9,206 nucleotides of DNA. Source: Candidatus Roizmanbacteria bacterium CG_4_10_14_0_8_um_filter_33_9. GTDB taxonomy: Bacteria > Patescibacteriota > Microgenomatia > UBA1406 > GWC2-37-13. The position numbers and the translations under genes were made by a program. The DNA lies in assembly GCA_002785065.1 (NCBI GenBank), contig PFLI01000007.1, positions 1-9,206 of the forward strand, given 5' to 3'. The stretch's first letter is position 1, and each line of letters starts with the position of its first letter. The notes below the pieces were generated by a model. The model was not told the DNA's origin. It worked only from the letters and a program-made list of their open reading frames with translations, and ran no database searches. Below are positions 1 to 4,854 of the stretch, piece by piece.

Positions 1-1136
1 CTTTGAGGAAAAATATCGGTATTATCACGAATAAAATTATAAAATATATTGACTTGATCGGCGGTATAGTAATATCCAACGTATACAGCATTTTGAGACA
101 TGAACACTGTTGAATTGTTTGAAGAACCTAAGAAAGAAATAGTATCCTCTATTGTTCCCGACTCCATATTAATTCGCGATACGGTAAATAGAGAATCTGT
201 CTGACTATCTATATTAGGATAATAAATCCGGTTACAAGGGATAGATAAGGTTGATTCATTAAACGGCATTACCGGACATGGTTTTTCAATATCAGTTGTC
301 GTAGTTGAAACAAGGTACAGTTTTCCATGAAGTAGTCGACCCTGTAACTTATATGAGTTATCTTTATAAAGTATTTTCCATTTTTGAACAGGATTTTTTT
401 TATCAGATATATCATACCCAAAAATTCCGCGTTTCTGATAATTGCTTTCACTAAAAATAACCAACGTATTTTTGTACACTAATAAATCCCCTGAAGTATT
501 AATACTGCTCATTTCTTCAAGATTGGTTGGAGGGAATACATTGATAGATAACGTTTCTTGATTATCTTCCTGACGAGGCGGCATTATGGATCGTTTTTCG
601 ATAGATAAACTTTTTTGAGTTTGAATATCATTATCTTCAACAAGCGGAATAGACTGGTTTTTCATTATACGAAAATAGGCATTCTGAAGTGAATAAAAAA
701 GGGTTGATCCATCTGTTTTGACAATATCTGGTTCATCGACGCCAAATACCTGAACATTTGTTCCCGATACTCGTTCTGAACCTCCACCACCACCAGCAAC
801 AGGACTATTTAAGGAACCCATCGCAGAAGGACTTTGCATGGTGCTTTGTTCTGTTTTCATCATTACATCGGCAACTGGCATTGATCTTAATGCTCCACCG
901 GAATACATTGTTTGCGCTTCACTATGATCCTGCAAATACTGTTTAAACTCTTCAACAGATGTAAATTGTTTTAAACCTGAAAAAGGTTGTTGTTTGAAGG
1001 AAGGTTGATTGCTTAATGGATTATTTACTGCGGGAATGATTTTTTGATTTTTCAAAAATGAAAGTACTACTATAAAAATTGCAATTACTAATAAAATTCC
1101 TGAAAGGGTTAAGGTAATCTTTTTTGTATTTTGCAT
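1..1136 (-). CDS. Membrane-anchored secreted beta-propeller domain protein, C-terminal part outside window
   Basis: I translated this from the ATG at 1136-1134. It stays open for 378 codons and runs off the left edge, so it is partial at its C terminus. Residues 7-27 form one strongly hydrophobic segment after two lysines, which fits an uncleaved signal anchor or signal peptide. A low-complexity linker follows, with five glycines at 115-119. Residues 132-143 read GVDEPDIVKTDG, close to the GVDEADIVKTDG signature of secreted proteins with the beta-propeller domain of Pfam family Beta_propel (PF09826). After it come repeated beta-strand-like stretches such as LLVYKNTLVIFSE and KLYLVSTTT. The family is extracytoplasmic and its biochemical role is unknown. 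The gene lies downstream of and co-oriented with the TrpR-family gene, separated by an inverted-repeat element, so co-transcription is possible. Nothing links it to histidine synthesis. Confidence 0.85.
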   Translation of the reverse strand, partial: MQNTKKITLTLSGILLVIAIFIVVLSFLKNQKIIPAVNNPLSNQPSFKQQPFSGLKQFTSVEEFKQYLQDHSEAQTMYSGGALRSMPVADVMMKTEQSTMQSPSAMGSLNSPVAGGGGGSERVSGTNVQVFGVDEPDIVKTDGSTLFYSLQNAYFRIMKNQSIPLVEDNDIQTQKSLSIEKRSIMPPRQEDNQETLSINVFPPTNLEEMSSINTSGDLLVYKNTLVIFSESNYQKRGIFGYDISDKKNPVQKWKILYKDNSYKLQGRLLHGKLYLVSTTTTDIEKPCPVMPFNESTLSIPCNRIYYPNIDSQTDSLFTVSRINMESGTIEDTISFLGSSNNSTVFMSQNAVYVGYYYTADQVNIFYNFIRDNTDIFPQ

Positions 1137-1183
1137 ATTCTTACATTCTAAAAGAATATTTTATTAATTGCAAATAGCTCGGC

Positions 1184-1269
1184 TTTGTGTCATTCTGGTA
1201 AGCCCCTTAGGGGCGCATCCAGAATCGATTCTGGACAATCAGAAGTGGTGCCAGAATGACGAACACAAA
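1184..1269. repeat. REP/MITE-like nested inverted-repeat element
   Basis: The element's ends are inverted repeats: GTCATTCTGG (1189-1198) pairs with CCAGAATGAC (1251-1260). Outside these, TTTGT (1184-1188) pairs with ACAAA (1265-1269) across a four-base bulge. Two further palindromes lie inside: GCCCC-TTA-GGGGC at 1202-1214, and an 18-base perfect palindrome at 1218-1235 centred on TCGA. The heptamer CCAGAAT or its complement occurs four times. It sits between two co-oriented genes and is clearly richer in G+C than its surroundings. It could be a dispersed palindromic repeat, and it might also act as an RNA hairpin limiting read-through from the regulator gene into the propeller gene. There is no U-tract of terminator type on the minus strand. 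Whether it recurs in the genome cannot be seen here. Confidence 0.7.
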
Positions 1270-1277
1270 TGAAAATG

Positions 1278-1592
1278 TTATTTTGAAAACAATCTCTCCA
1301 CAACAATCTTATAACCCCCTGTTCCCCGATATAACCAGTGAGCAACTCTTGTAACAGTTGTTGTTGATACTCCTGTTTGCTTCGCAATTTTTGCATAAGA
1401 AATACCTTGATTAAGCAATCTTACAATCTCAATTCTATTTGCAAATTCTTCGATCTCTACAATAGTCAACAAATCTCTTAAAAACTGTGATACTTCTTTA
1501 TCATTTTTTAGAGAACCAATAGCGCTAATTAAAAGTTTTTCTTTATGAGATTGAGGATTGTATTGTTCTGTTTTTTTAAATGTATTTTTCAT
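1278..1592 (-). CDS. TrpR-family repressor, YerC/HisR-like; probable regulator of the his operon
   Basis: A small DNA-binding protein of 104 residues if started at the ATG at 1592-1590. A TTG at 1610 would add six residues but is less likely. The sequence matches the YerC/YecD branch of the TrpR superfamily. An acidic helical stretch with LKN at 28-30 and FLRDLLTIVE at 37-46 is followed by ANRIEIVRLLNQGISYAKIA (51-70). The recognition helix is TGVSTTTVTRV at about 73-83, and the end LYRGTGGY (87-94) is typical. TrpR-family proteins bind palindromic operators as dimers, with a small molecule such as an amino acid controlling binding. YerC-like proteins have been predicted by comparative genomics to control histidine genes in Firmicutes (HisR), from memory. 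Divergent placement next to the his leader supports that role here. A perfect palindrome covers its start codon, suggesting autoregulation. The ligand is unknown. Confidence 0.85.
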   Translation of the reverse strand: MKNTFKKTEQYNPQSHKEKLLISAIGSLKNDKEVSQFLRDLLTIVEIEEFANRIEIVRLLNQGISYAKIAKQTGVSTTTVTRVAHWLYRGTGGYKIVVERLFSK

Positions 1593-1601
1593 ATTAATAT
1601 G
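1590..1601. promoter_or_regulatory. Palindrome over the regulator start codon, candidate operator
   Basis: CATATTAATATG is a perfect 12-base palindrome that includes the regulator's start codon. Eleven of its bases (ATATTAATATG) recur at 1632-1642 inside the putative his promoter, 41 bases away. A shared symmetric motif at both gene starts is what one expects of an operator bound by a dimeric, self-regulating repressor. AT-rich palindromes also arise by chance in such DNA, so this remains a candidate. Confidence 0.45.
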
Positions 1602-1620
1602 ATACCACAATAAAATCCCC

Positions 1621-1649
1621 TTGACAATACTATATTAATATGTTAACAT
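1621..1649 (+). promoter_or_regulatory. Putative sigma-70 promoter of the his leader/tRNA-His/his operon
   Basis: A perfect -35 box TTGACA (1621-1626) is followed after 17 bases by TAACAT (1644-1649), which matches four of six positions of the TATAAT consensus. Transcription would then begin near 1656, about 11 bases before the leader ORF. A better -10-like hexamer, TAAAAT (1652-1657), exists but has no -35 at normal spacing. If used, it would make the leader ORF leaderless. This is the only convincing + strand promoter seen between the divergent regulator and tRNA-His. No clear promoter for the minus-strand regulator stands out, although TATAGT (minus strand, 1634-1629) is possible. Confidence 0.55.
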
Positions 1650-1650
1650 A
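1632..1650. promoter_or_regulatory. Two overlapping palindromes between -35 and -10, candidate operators
   Basis: ATATTAATAT (1632-1641) and TATGTTAACATA (1639-1650) are perfect palindromes that overlap by three bases. They fill the spacer and the -10 box of the putative his promoter, so a protein bound there would block RNA polymerase. The first shares ATATTAATATG with the palindrome over the regulator's start codon. The second shares ATGTTAACA with 1787-1795 downstream. They are the best candidate binding sites for the divergently encoded TrpR-family protein, but the assignment is inference. Confidence 0.45.
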
Positions 1651-1666
1651 CTAAAATATAAACTTT

Positions 1667-1723
1667 ATGACTTTAAACATTACATTTAATATATTTCATC
1701 ACTCCCCTGCTTTTGCGGGGTAG
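1667..1723 (+). CDS. Histidine leader peptide (18 residues, two adjacent His codons)
   Basis: ATG at 1667 opens a short frame encoding MTLNITFNIFHHSPAFAG, closed by TAG at 1721-1723. Two adjacent His codons, CAT CAC, occupy 1697-1702, immediately before the first stem strand (1704-1710). The stop codon lies at the end of the second stem strand. This is the arrangement of his and trp operon leader peptides: stalling at His codons would cover stem strand 1, while finishing at TAG would cover strand 2. It differs from the enterobacterial hisL peptide, which has seven His in a row, but two codons suffice in trpL (Trp-Trp). Weak points are the absence of a Shine-Dalgarno site and the very short or absent 5' untranslated region. 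The product would have no function except sensing charged tRNA-His. Confidence 0.7.
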   Translation: MTLNITFNIFHHSPAFAG

Positions 1724-1769
1724 TATTTATTAATTGAAATTATTACACCCCGCTCCGGCGGTGTTTTTT
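1701..1769 (+). promoter_or_regulatory. Transcription attenuator with mutually exclusive stems (1:2, 2:3, 3:4)
   Basis: Four strands can be read. Strand 1, CCCCTGC (1704-1710), pairs with strand 2, GCGGGG (1715-1720), over a TTTT loop with one bulged T, and ACT/AGT extends the base. Strand 2, GCGGGGT (1715-1721), is also perfectly complementary to strand 3, ACCCCGC (1747-1753), giving a 7-bp antiterminator. Strand 3 within 1745-1753 instead pairs with strand 4 (1758-1764) to form a hairpin followed by T's. A ribosome stalled at His codons 1697-1702 would mask strand 1 and permit 2:3, so transcription continues. A ribosome reaching the TAG at 1721 would mask strand 2 and permit 3:4, so transcription stops. 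There is no upstream + strand gene whose end this hairpin could serve, because the neighbouring gene is divergent. Confidence 0.7.
1745..1769 (+). terminator. Intrinsic terminator of the his attenuator (stem 3:4)
   Basis: ACACC (1745-1749) pairs with GGTGT (1760-1764) and GC (1752-1753) with GC (1758-1759), leaving a two-base bulge and a TCCG loop. A register with CCGC/GCGG next to the loop is about as good. T's run from 1764 to 1769. The T-tract lies on the + strand side only, so the terminator acts toward tRNA-His and hisG. The bulge makes it weaker than a textbook terminator, which suits a conditional one. Confidence 0.6.
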
Positions 1770-1770
1770 G

Positions 1771-1811
1771 TACTCTCACTTTTCGAATGTTAACAAGAAT
1801 TAGTGAGAGTA
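1771..1811 (+). other. Long-stem hairpin downstream of the attenuator
   Basis: TACTCTCACT (1771-1780) and AGTGAGAGTA (1802-1811) are perfect inverted repeats, giving a 10-bp stem with a 21-base loop. The loop holds the palindrome TGTTAACA (1788-1795), part of a nine-base match (ATGTTAACA) to the promoter palindrome at 1640-1648. It could be an RNA structure that shapes processing of the tRNA precursor, or a distal operator. No T-tract follows, so it is not an intrinsic terminator. Confidence 0.55.
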
Positions 1812-1812
1812 A

Positions 1813-1879
1813 ATCCGTCCGAAGTGAAGTTTCGGTTGCATGGACGTAGACCACGAGACGAACCTGAACGTAGGCGGAT
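1813..1879 (+). other. G+C-rich, possibly cloverleaf-like structured RNA segment before tRNA-His
   Basis: This stretch is markedly richer in G+C than the surrounding DNA and has no ORF worth calling. A 7-bp closing stem can form between 1813-1819 and 1873-1879, with one G-U pair. Inside it, CGAA (1820-1823) pairs with TTCG (1831-1834). A weak stem around TGG (1841-1843) and CCA (1851-1853) encloses a seven-base loop. ACG (1858-1860) pairs with CGT (1869-1871) over an eight-base loop. The outline recalls a degenerate tRNA, but the two linker bases after the acceptor stem, U33 and a proper T-loop are missing. An alternative stem, CGTCC (1816-1820) with GGACG (1842-1846), competes. Its function is unknown. 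Confidence 0.35.
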
Positions 1880-1883
1880 ATTT

Positions 1884-1958
1884 GGTGACCGTAGCTCAAT
1901 TGGCAAGAGCGTCAGCCTGTGAAGCTGAATGTTGCGGGTTCAAATCCCGTCGGCCACC
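1884..1958 (+). tRNA. tRNA-His, anticodon GTG
   Basis: The full cloverleaf can be drawn. The acceptor strand 1885-1891 pairs with 1951-1957, with one A4-C69 mismatch (1888/1954). The D stem is GCTC/GAGC (1894-1897, 1907-1910). The anticodon stem is TCAGC/GCTGA (1912-1916, 1924-1928) with loop CTGTGAA and anticodon GTG at 1919-1921. The T stem is GCGGG/CCCGT (1934-1938, 1946-1950) with loop TTCAAAT. The histidine identity element is present: an extra G(-1) at 1884 opposite discriminator C73 at 1958. Bases after C73 are CA, so a full CCA tail is not encoded and would be added by nucleotidyltransferase. The gene sits between the attenuator and hisG on the same strand, so it is likely released from the operon transcript by RNase P and a 3' processing nuclease. 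Confidence 0.95.
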
Positions 1959-1985
1959 CAGAAGTTATTAATTAATTACAATATT

Positions 1986-2855
1986 ATGATAAATAACAAA
2001 CTAAAACTGGCTATTCAGAAAAATGGAAGATTAACAGAGGAAACGGTTAGTTTTCTTAGGTCTTCTGGATTGGAATTTGAAAGCTATCAACAACGGCTTT
2101 TTTCAACTTGCCGTAATTTTCCTTTGGAAATCGTCTATGTTCGCGATGATGACATCTCTGATTACGTGGAATCCGGAGCGGTTGATTTAGGTGTTGTTGG
2201 TCAAAATCTAATTAACGAAATCAGACCAAATGTAAAAAAGCTTCTTAATCTTCGATATGGGTTCTGTTCATTATCCCTTGCTGTTCCTAAAGAATCAACT
2301 ATCAAATCAGTCAAAGAACTGGAAAACAAAACTATTGCCACATCTTACCCAAGCTCAACTGAATATTTTTTCAAAAAACAAAATATTAAGGTCAACATTA
2401 TAAAAATCAAAGGTTCTGTAGAAATTACTCCGATATTAGGCATTGCATCAGCAATCGTGGATCTTGTATCTACCGGTAGCACCTTAGCTTTGAACGATCT
2501 TCGGATAATTGAAAAACTTTATGATTCAGAGGCTGTTCTTTTAGCTAATCCTTTATCGTTAAAAAACGAGAAGAAAACAAAAATCATTGACAAACTCCTT
2601 ATTAGGTTTAAAGGTGTATTGTCAGCGAAAAACTATAAATATGTGATGATGAATGCACCAATTCAAATTCTTCCCAAAATCAAAAAGGCCATTCCCGGTC
2701 TAAAATCCCCCACTATTTCTCCTCTGGCAAATCCCGGATGGATATCAATCCAATCGGTAATCAAAGAGGATGTTTTCTGGCAAACAATCGAAAAACTTAA
2801 AAAGTTAGGCGCTTCGGATATTTTGGTATTACCAGTTGAAAAATTAATTATATGA
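1986..2855 (+). CDS. hisG: ATP phosphoribosyltransferase, long form
   Basis: Catalyses the committed step, ATP + PRPP to N1-(5-phosphoribosyl)-ATP. The start at 1986 gives 289 residues beginning MINNKLKLAIQKNGRL. A frame-compatible ATG at 1929 lies inside tRNA-His and is rejected. Visible marks are QKNGRL (11-16), VRDDDI (52-57), IATSYPS (117-123), the PRPP loop with VDLVSTGSTL (158-167), then a C-terminal ACT-like regulatory domain from about 205 with IDKLLIRFKGV and LGASDILVLPVEKL. The presence of that domain makes this the long form, which needs no HisZ and is normally feedback-inhibited by histidine. The sequence resembles E. coli HisG along its whole length, more than I would expect for a divergent lineage, hinting at transfer. 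There is no Shine-Dalgarno site in the 27 bases after the tRNA. Its stop overlaps the next start as ATGA. Confidence 0.97.
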   Translation: MINNKLKLAIQKNGRLTEETVSFLRSSGLEFESYQQRLFSTCRNFPLEIVYVRDDDISDYVESGAVDLGVVGQNLINEIRPNVKKLLNLRYGFCSLSLAVPKESTIKSVKELENKTIATSYPSSTEYFFKKQNIKVNIIKIKGSVEITPILGIASAIVDLVSTGSTLALNDLRIIEKLYDSEAVLLANPLSLKNEKKTKIIDKLLIRFKGVLSAKNYKYVMMNAPIQILPKIKKAIPGLKSPTISPLANPGWISIQSVIKEDVFWQTIEKLKKLGASDILVLPVEKLII

Positions 2856-3751
2856 GTTACCAAAATACTGAAATACCATTAAAGGAGATTATTAAGGTTT
2901 TTAAACAAATTAATGTTAAAGATATTCTTTCTATAGCTAAAAATATTCAAAAACGGCTCACTACTGATAAAAGTTTAATATTAAAAGGTAATACAAATAA
3001 ATATAAATTAGTAACACAAGCGGATATAGAAATTCAGAAATTATTATTAGATTATTTTGACAATTCGTCTCTGAAAGGTACATATAAAGTTTTCGCAGAA
3101 GAAACCATACAAAATAATAATAACAGTAAGAATACAAGTTGGAAACTTATTATAGATCCACTTGATGGTACAAGTTCATTCAAAAAACAGAATAAAATGT
3201 GGGGAGTCATGGTTGGTGCTATTGACAATAAGGGCATACTCCGTTATTCATGGAATCTAATATCGACAGGAGAAATTTATACCTCTGGTTATAAGGGATC
3301 CCAAAAAATATCATTTAAAAATAAAATTGCAAAGGAAAAACTAATAACAATCGATGTATATGATTATGGCTCATTTTTATCAAATAAATTTAAAGATGCT
3401 TTTAAAATAAATTTCAATATAGAAAACGATAAGATTGTTCAGACTTCATATCCTGCCGCAGTTTGGGCAGGTTATAAATTATTCACTAATTGTCTTGATG
3501 GTTTATTATGGCTTCCAAGTAACAAGGGGAAAAAATCCTATCCCGGATATGACTTAATATTTTTAGGAGCTCTACTTGATAAAGGATATAACGTAATTAT
3601 TGGTAAGACTGATACTAAAAACTGTATGATTGTTGTCGCTCCTGTTATTGAGGATGCAGAAAAACTATACAAGGTTGGTCTTGATCTTCTACCAGCTGAT
3701 AAAAAAATTAAAATGGAAAAGTTAGTTAATACGTTAAACATTGATATTTAA
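2852..3751 (+). CDS. hisN: Inositol-monophosphatase-family phosphatase, probable histidinol-phosphatase
   Basis: A 299-residue member of the Mg-dependent IMPase superfamily. Its metal-site motifs are TQADIEIQ (55-62), AEET (82-85) and DPLDGTSSF (102-110, matching DPxDGTxxF). The usual C-terminal WDxAAG motif is represented only by PGYDLIFLGA (231-240), keeping the Asp but not the Trp or AAG. Some IMPase-family enzymes (HisN of actinobacteria and plants) hydrolyse L-histidinol phosphate. This operon's HisB has no phosphatase domain and no PHP-type HisK is visible, so this gene fills the missing step. It overlaps hisG by four bases (ATGA), indicating translational coupling. A role on inositol phosphate, NADP or PAP cannot be excluded from motifs alone, so the substrate rests on context. 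Confidence 0.8.
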   Translation: MSYQNTEIPLKEIIKVFKQINVKDILSIAKNIQKRLTTDKSLILKGNTNKYKLVTQADIEIQKLLLDYFDNSSLKGTYKVFAEETIQNNNNSKNTSWKLIIDPLDGTSSFKKQNKMWGVMVGAIDNKGILRYSWNLISTGEIYTSGYKGSQKISFKNKIAKEKLITIDVYDYGSFLSNKFKDAFKINFNIENDKIVQTSYPAAVWAGYKLFTNCLDGLLWLPSNKGKKSYPGYDLIFLGALLDKGYNVIIGKTDTKNCMIVVAPVIEDAEKLYKVGLDLLPADKKIKMEKLVNTLNIDI

Positions 3752-3758
3752 CTTAGAT

Positions 3759-4850
3759 ATGGATTTATTAACTCTTGTCAGAAAACCGGTTCAGAAAATC
3801 TCAGTTATTCAATGGGGTAAAACAAATTATGATAACTCCTACATTATCCTTAAGTGGGGTGAAAATCCATACTATCCACCAAAAAGTATTATCAATGCAA
3901 TAAAAAGATCTCTAAATGCTATTAATCGATATCCGATTTTAATGAACAAGCTTAAAAATAAATTGTCGGTATATACCGGTTGTAACGTTTCTCAAATATG
4001 TTTGACTAACGGATTAGATAAAGCTTTCCGGCTTATCGCTGAAGTATTTATTGATAGGGATGATGAAGTCATCACTTTTACACCTTCTTATCCTGTCTTT
4101 GATGAATCAATAAATATGATGGCCGGGAAAGTTATTAAAGTTCCTTTAGATAAGAACTTCAAAATCCCAACTATAAAATTATTAAATAAGTACGTCACTA
4201 AAGACACTAAAATTATTTATATCTGTAATCCCAATAATCCAACAGGAAATTTTATAGCTACCAATCAAGAAATAGAACAACTTTTGAAATTAAATTTAAT
4301 TATTGTTGTTGATGAAGCCTATTTTGAATTTTCAGGTAGAACCGCCATTAGTTTATTGAAGAAATATGAGAACTTAATTATTTTAAGAAGTTTTTCAAAG
4401 ACTTTTGGTTTAGCTGGATTACGAGTCGCCTATATGCTTTCGTCTCCAAAGATTATTGATTATATAACCAGAATTGAAGATTCTCTGGAAGTTTTCAATA
4501 CTTCAACTCCCTCTTTGACCGGCGCTATTGCCTCAATAGAAAATTATCAAGCTATTAAAAATAATATAGAAAAAATCAATAACACCAAAAGATTACTGGT
4601 TGAAAAATTAAACGAAATAAATATTTTAACTTACCCATCATTTACTTCATTTATTATGTTCAATCTTAAAAGAATAGGAATTAAAACAAAGGATTTTATC
4701 AAGCGGACAGAACAAGAAAAAATAATTCTCAAAGATGTATCAATCTACTCTGGATTATCAGAATATGATGTCTATATGGCAATACCTCGTGATGATCAAC
4801 TTGAAAAAGTAGTTAATTCTATTAATAAAGTTATAAAAAATTTATCTTAA
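3759..4850 (+). CDS. hisC: Histidinol-phosphate aminotransferase
   Basis: A PLP-dependent fold-type I aminotransferase that converts imidazole-acetol phosphate plus glutamate to L-histidinol phosphate. The ATG at 3759, seven bases after the hisN stop, gives 363 residues. A TTG at 3741 would add six but overlaps hisN. Motifs are GENPYYP (34-40), NGLDKA (84-89, PLP phosphate contact), NPNNPTG (157-163), DEAYFEF (185-191, PLP ring Asp and Tyr) and SFSKTFGLAGLR (211-222), with the Schiff-base lysine at 214. The C-terminal motif that normally reads like LRITIG, carrying a conserved substrate-binding Arg, reads DVYMAIPRDD here. The Arg is missing or displaced, although the surrounding GLSEY and the following helix align well. 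Length is normal for HisC. A related activity, such as CobD-like, is made unlikely by the operon. Confidence 0.93.
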   Translation: MDLLTLVRKPVQKISVIQWGKTNYDNSYIILKWGENPYYPPKSIINAIKRSLNAINRYPILMNKLKNKLSVYTGCNVSQICLTNGLDKAFRLIAEVFIDRDDEVITFTPSYPVFDESINMMAGKVIKVPLDKNFKIPTIKLLNKYVTKDTKIIYICNPNNPTGNFIATNQEIEQLLKLNLIIVVDEAYFEFSGRTAISLLKKYENLIILRSFSKTFGLAGLRVAYMLSSPKIIDYITRIEDSLEVFNTSTPSLTGAIASIENYQAIKNNIEKINNTKRLLVEKLNEINILTYPSFTSFIMFNLKRIGIKTKDFIKRTEQEKIILKDVSIYSGLSEYDVYMAIPRDDQLEKVVNSINKVIKNLS

Positions 4851-4854
4851 CCTT

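Noticed and set aside
758..946. Plus-strand ORF opposite the propeller gene
   Set aside because: It is a shadow of the long minus-strand frame, with low-complexity composition and no family features.
1190..1396. Minus-strand ORF across the repeat element and the end of the TrpR-family gene
   Set aside because: It is in a different frame from the regulator gene and is largely a translation of the palindromic repeat, with no recognisable protein.
1656..1883. T-box riboswitch sensing tRNA-His
   Set aside because: I see no T-box consensus antiterminator bulge or specifier-loop architecture. The leader-peptide attenuator explains the stems better.
1699..1899. Minus-strand ORF over the leader and tRNA-His
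   Set aside because: It covers RNA stems and the tRNA on the opposite strand, so its openness is explained by those structures.
1929..1985. Upstream in-frame start extending hisG by 19 codons
   Set aside because: It begins inside the tRNA-His anticodon arm. The ATG at 1986 matches the normal HisG N terminus.
3741..3758. TTG start for hisC
   Set aside because: It overlaps hisN and adds six residues with no family support. The ATG at 3759 is adequate.
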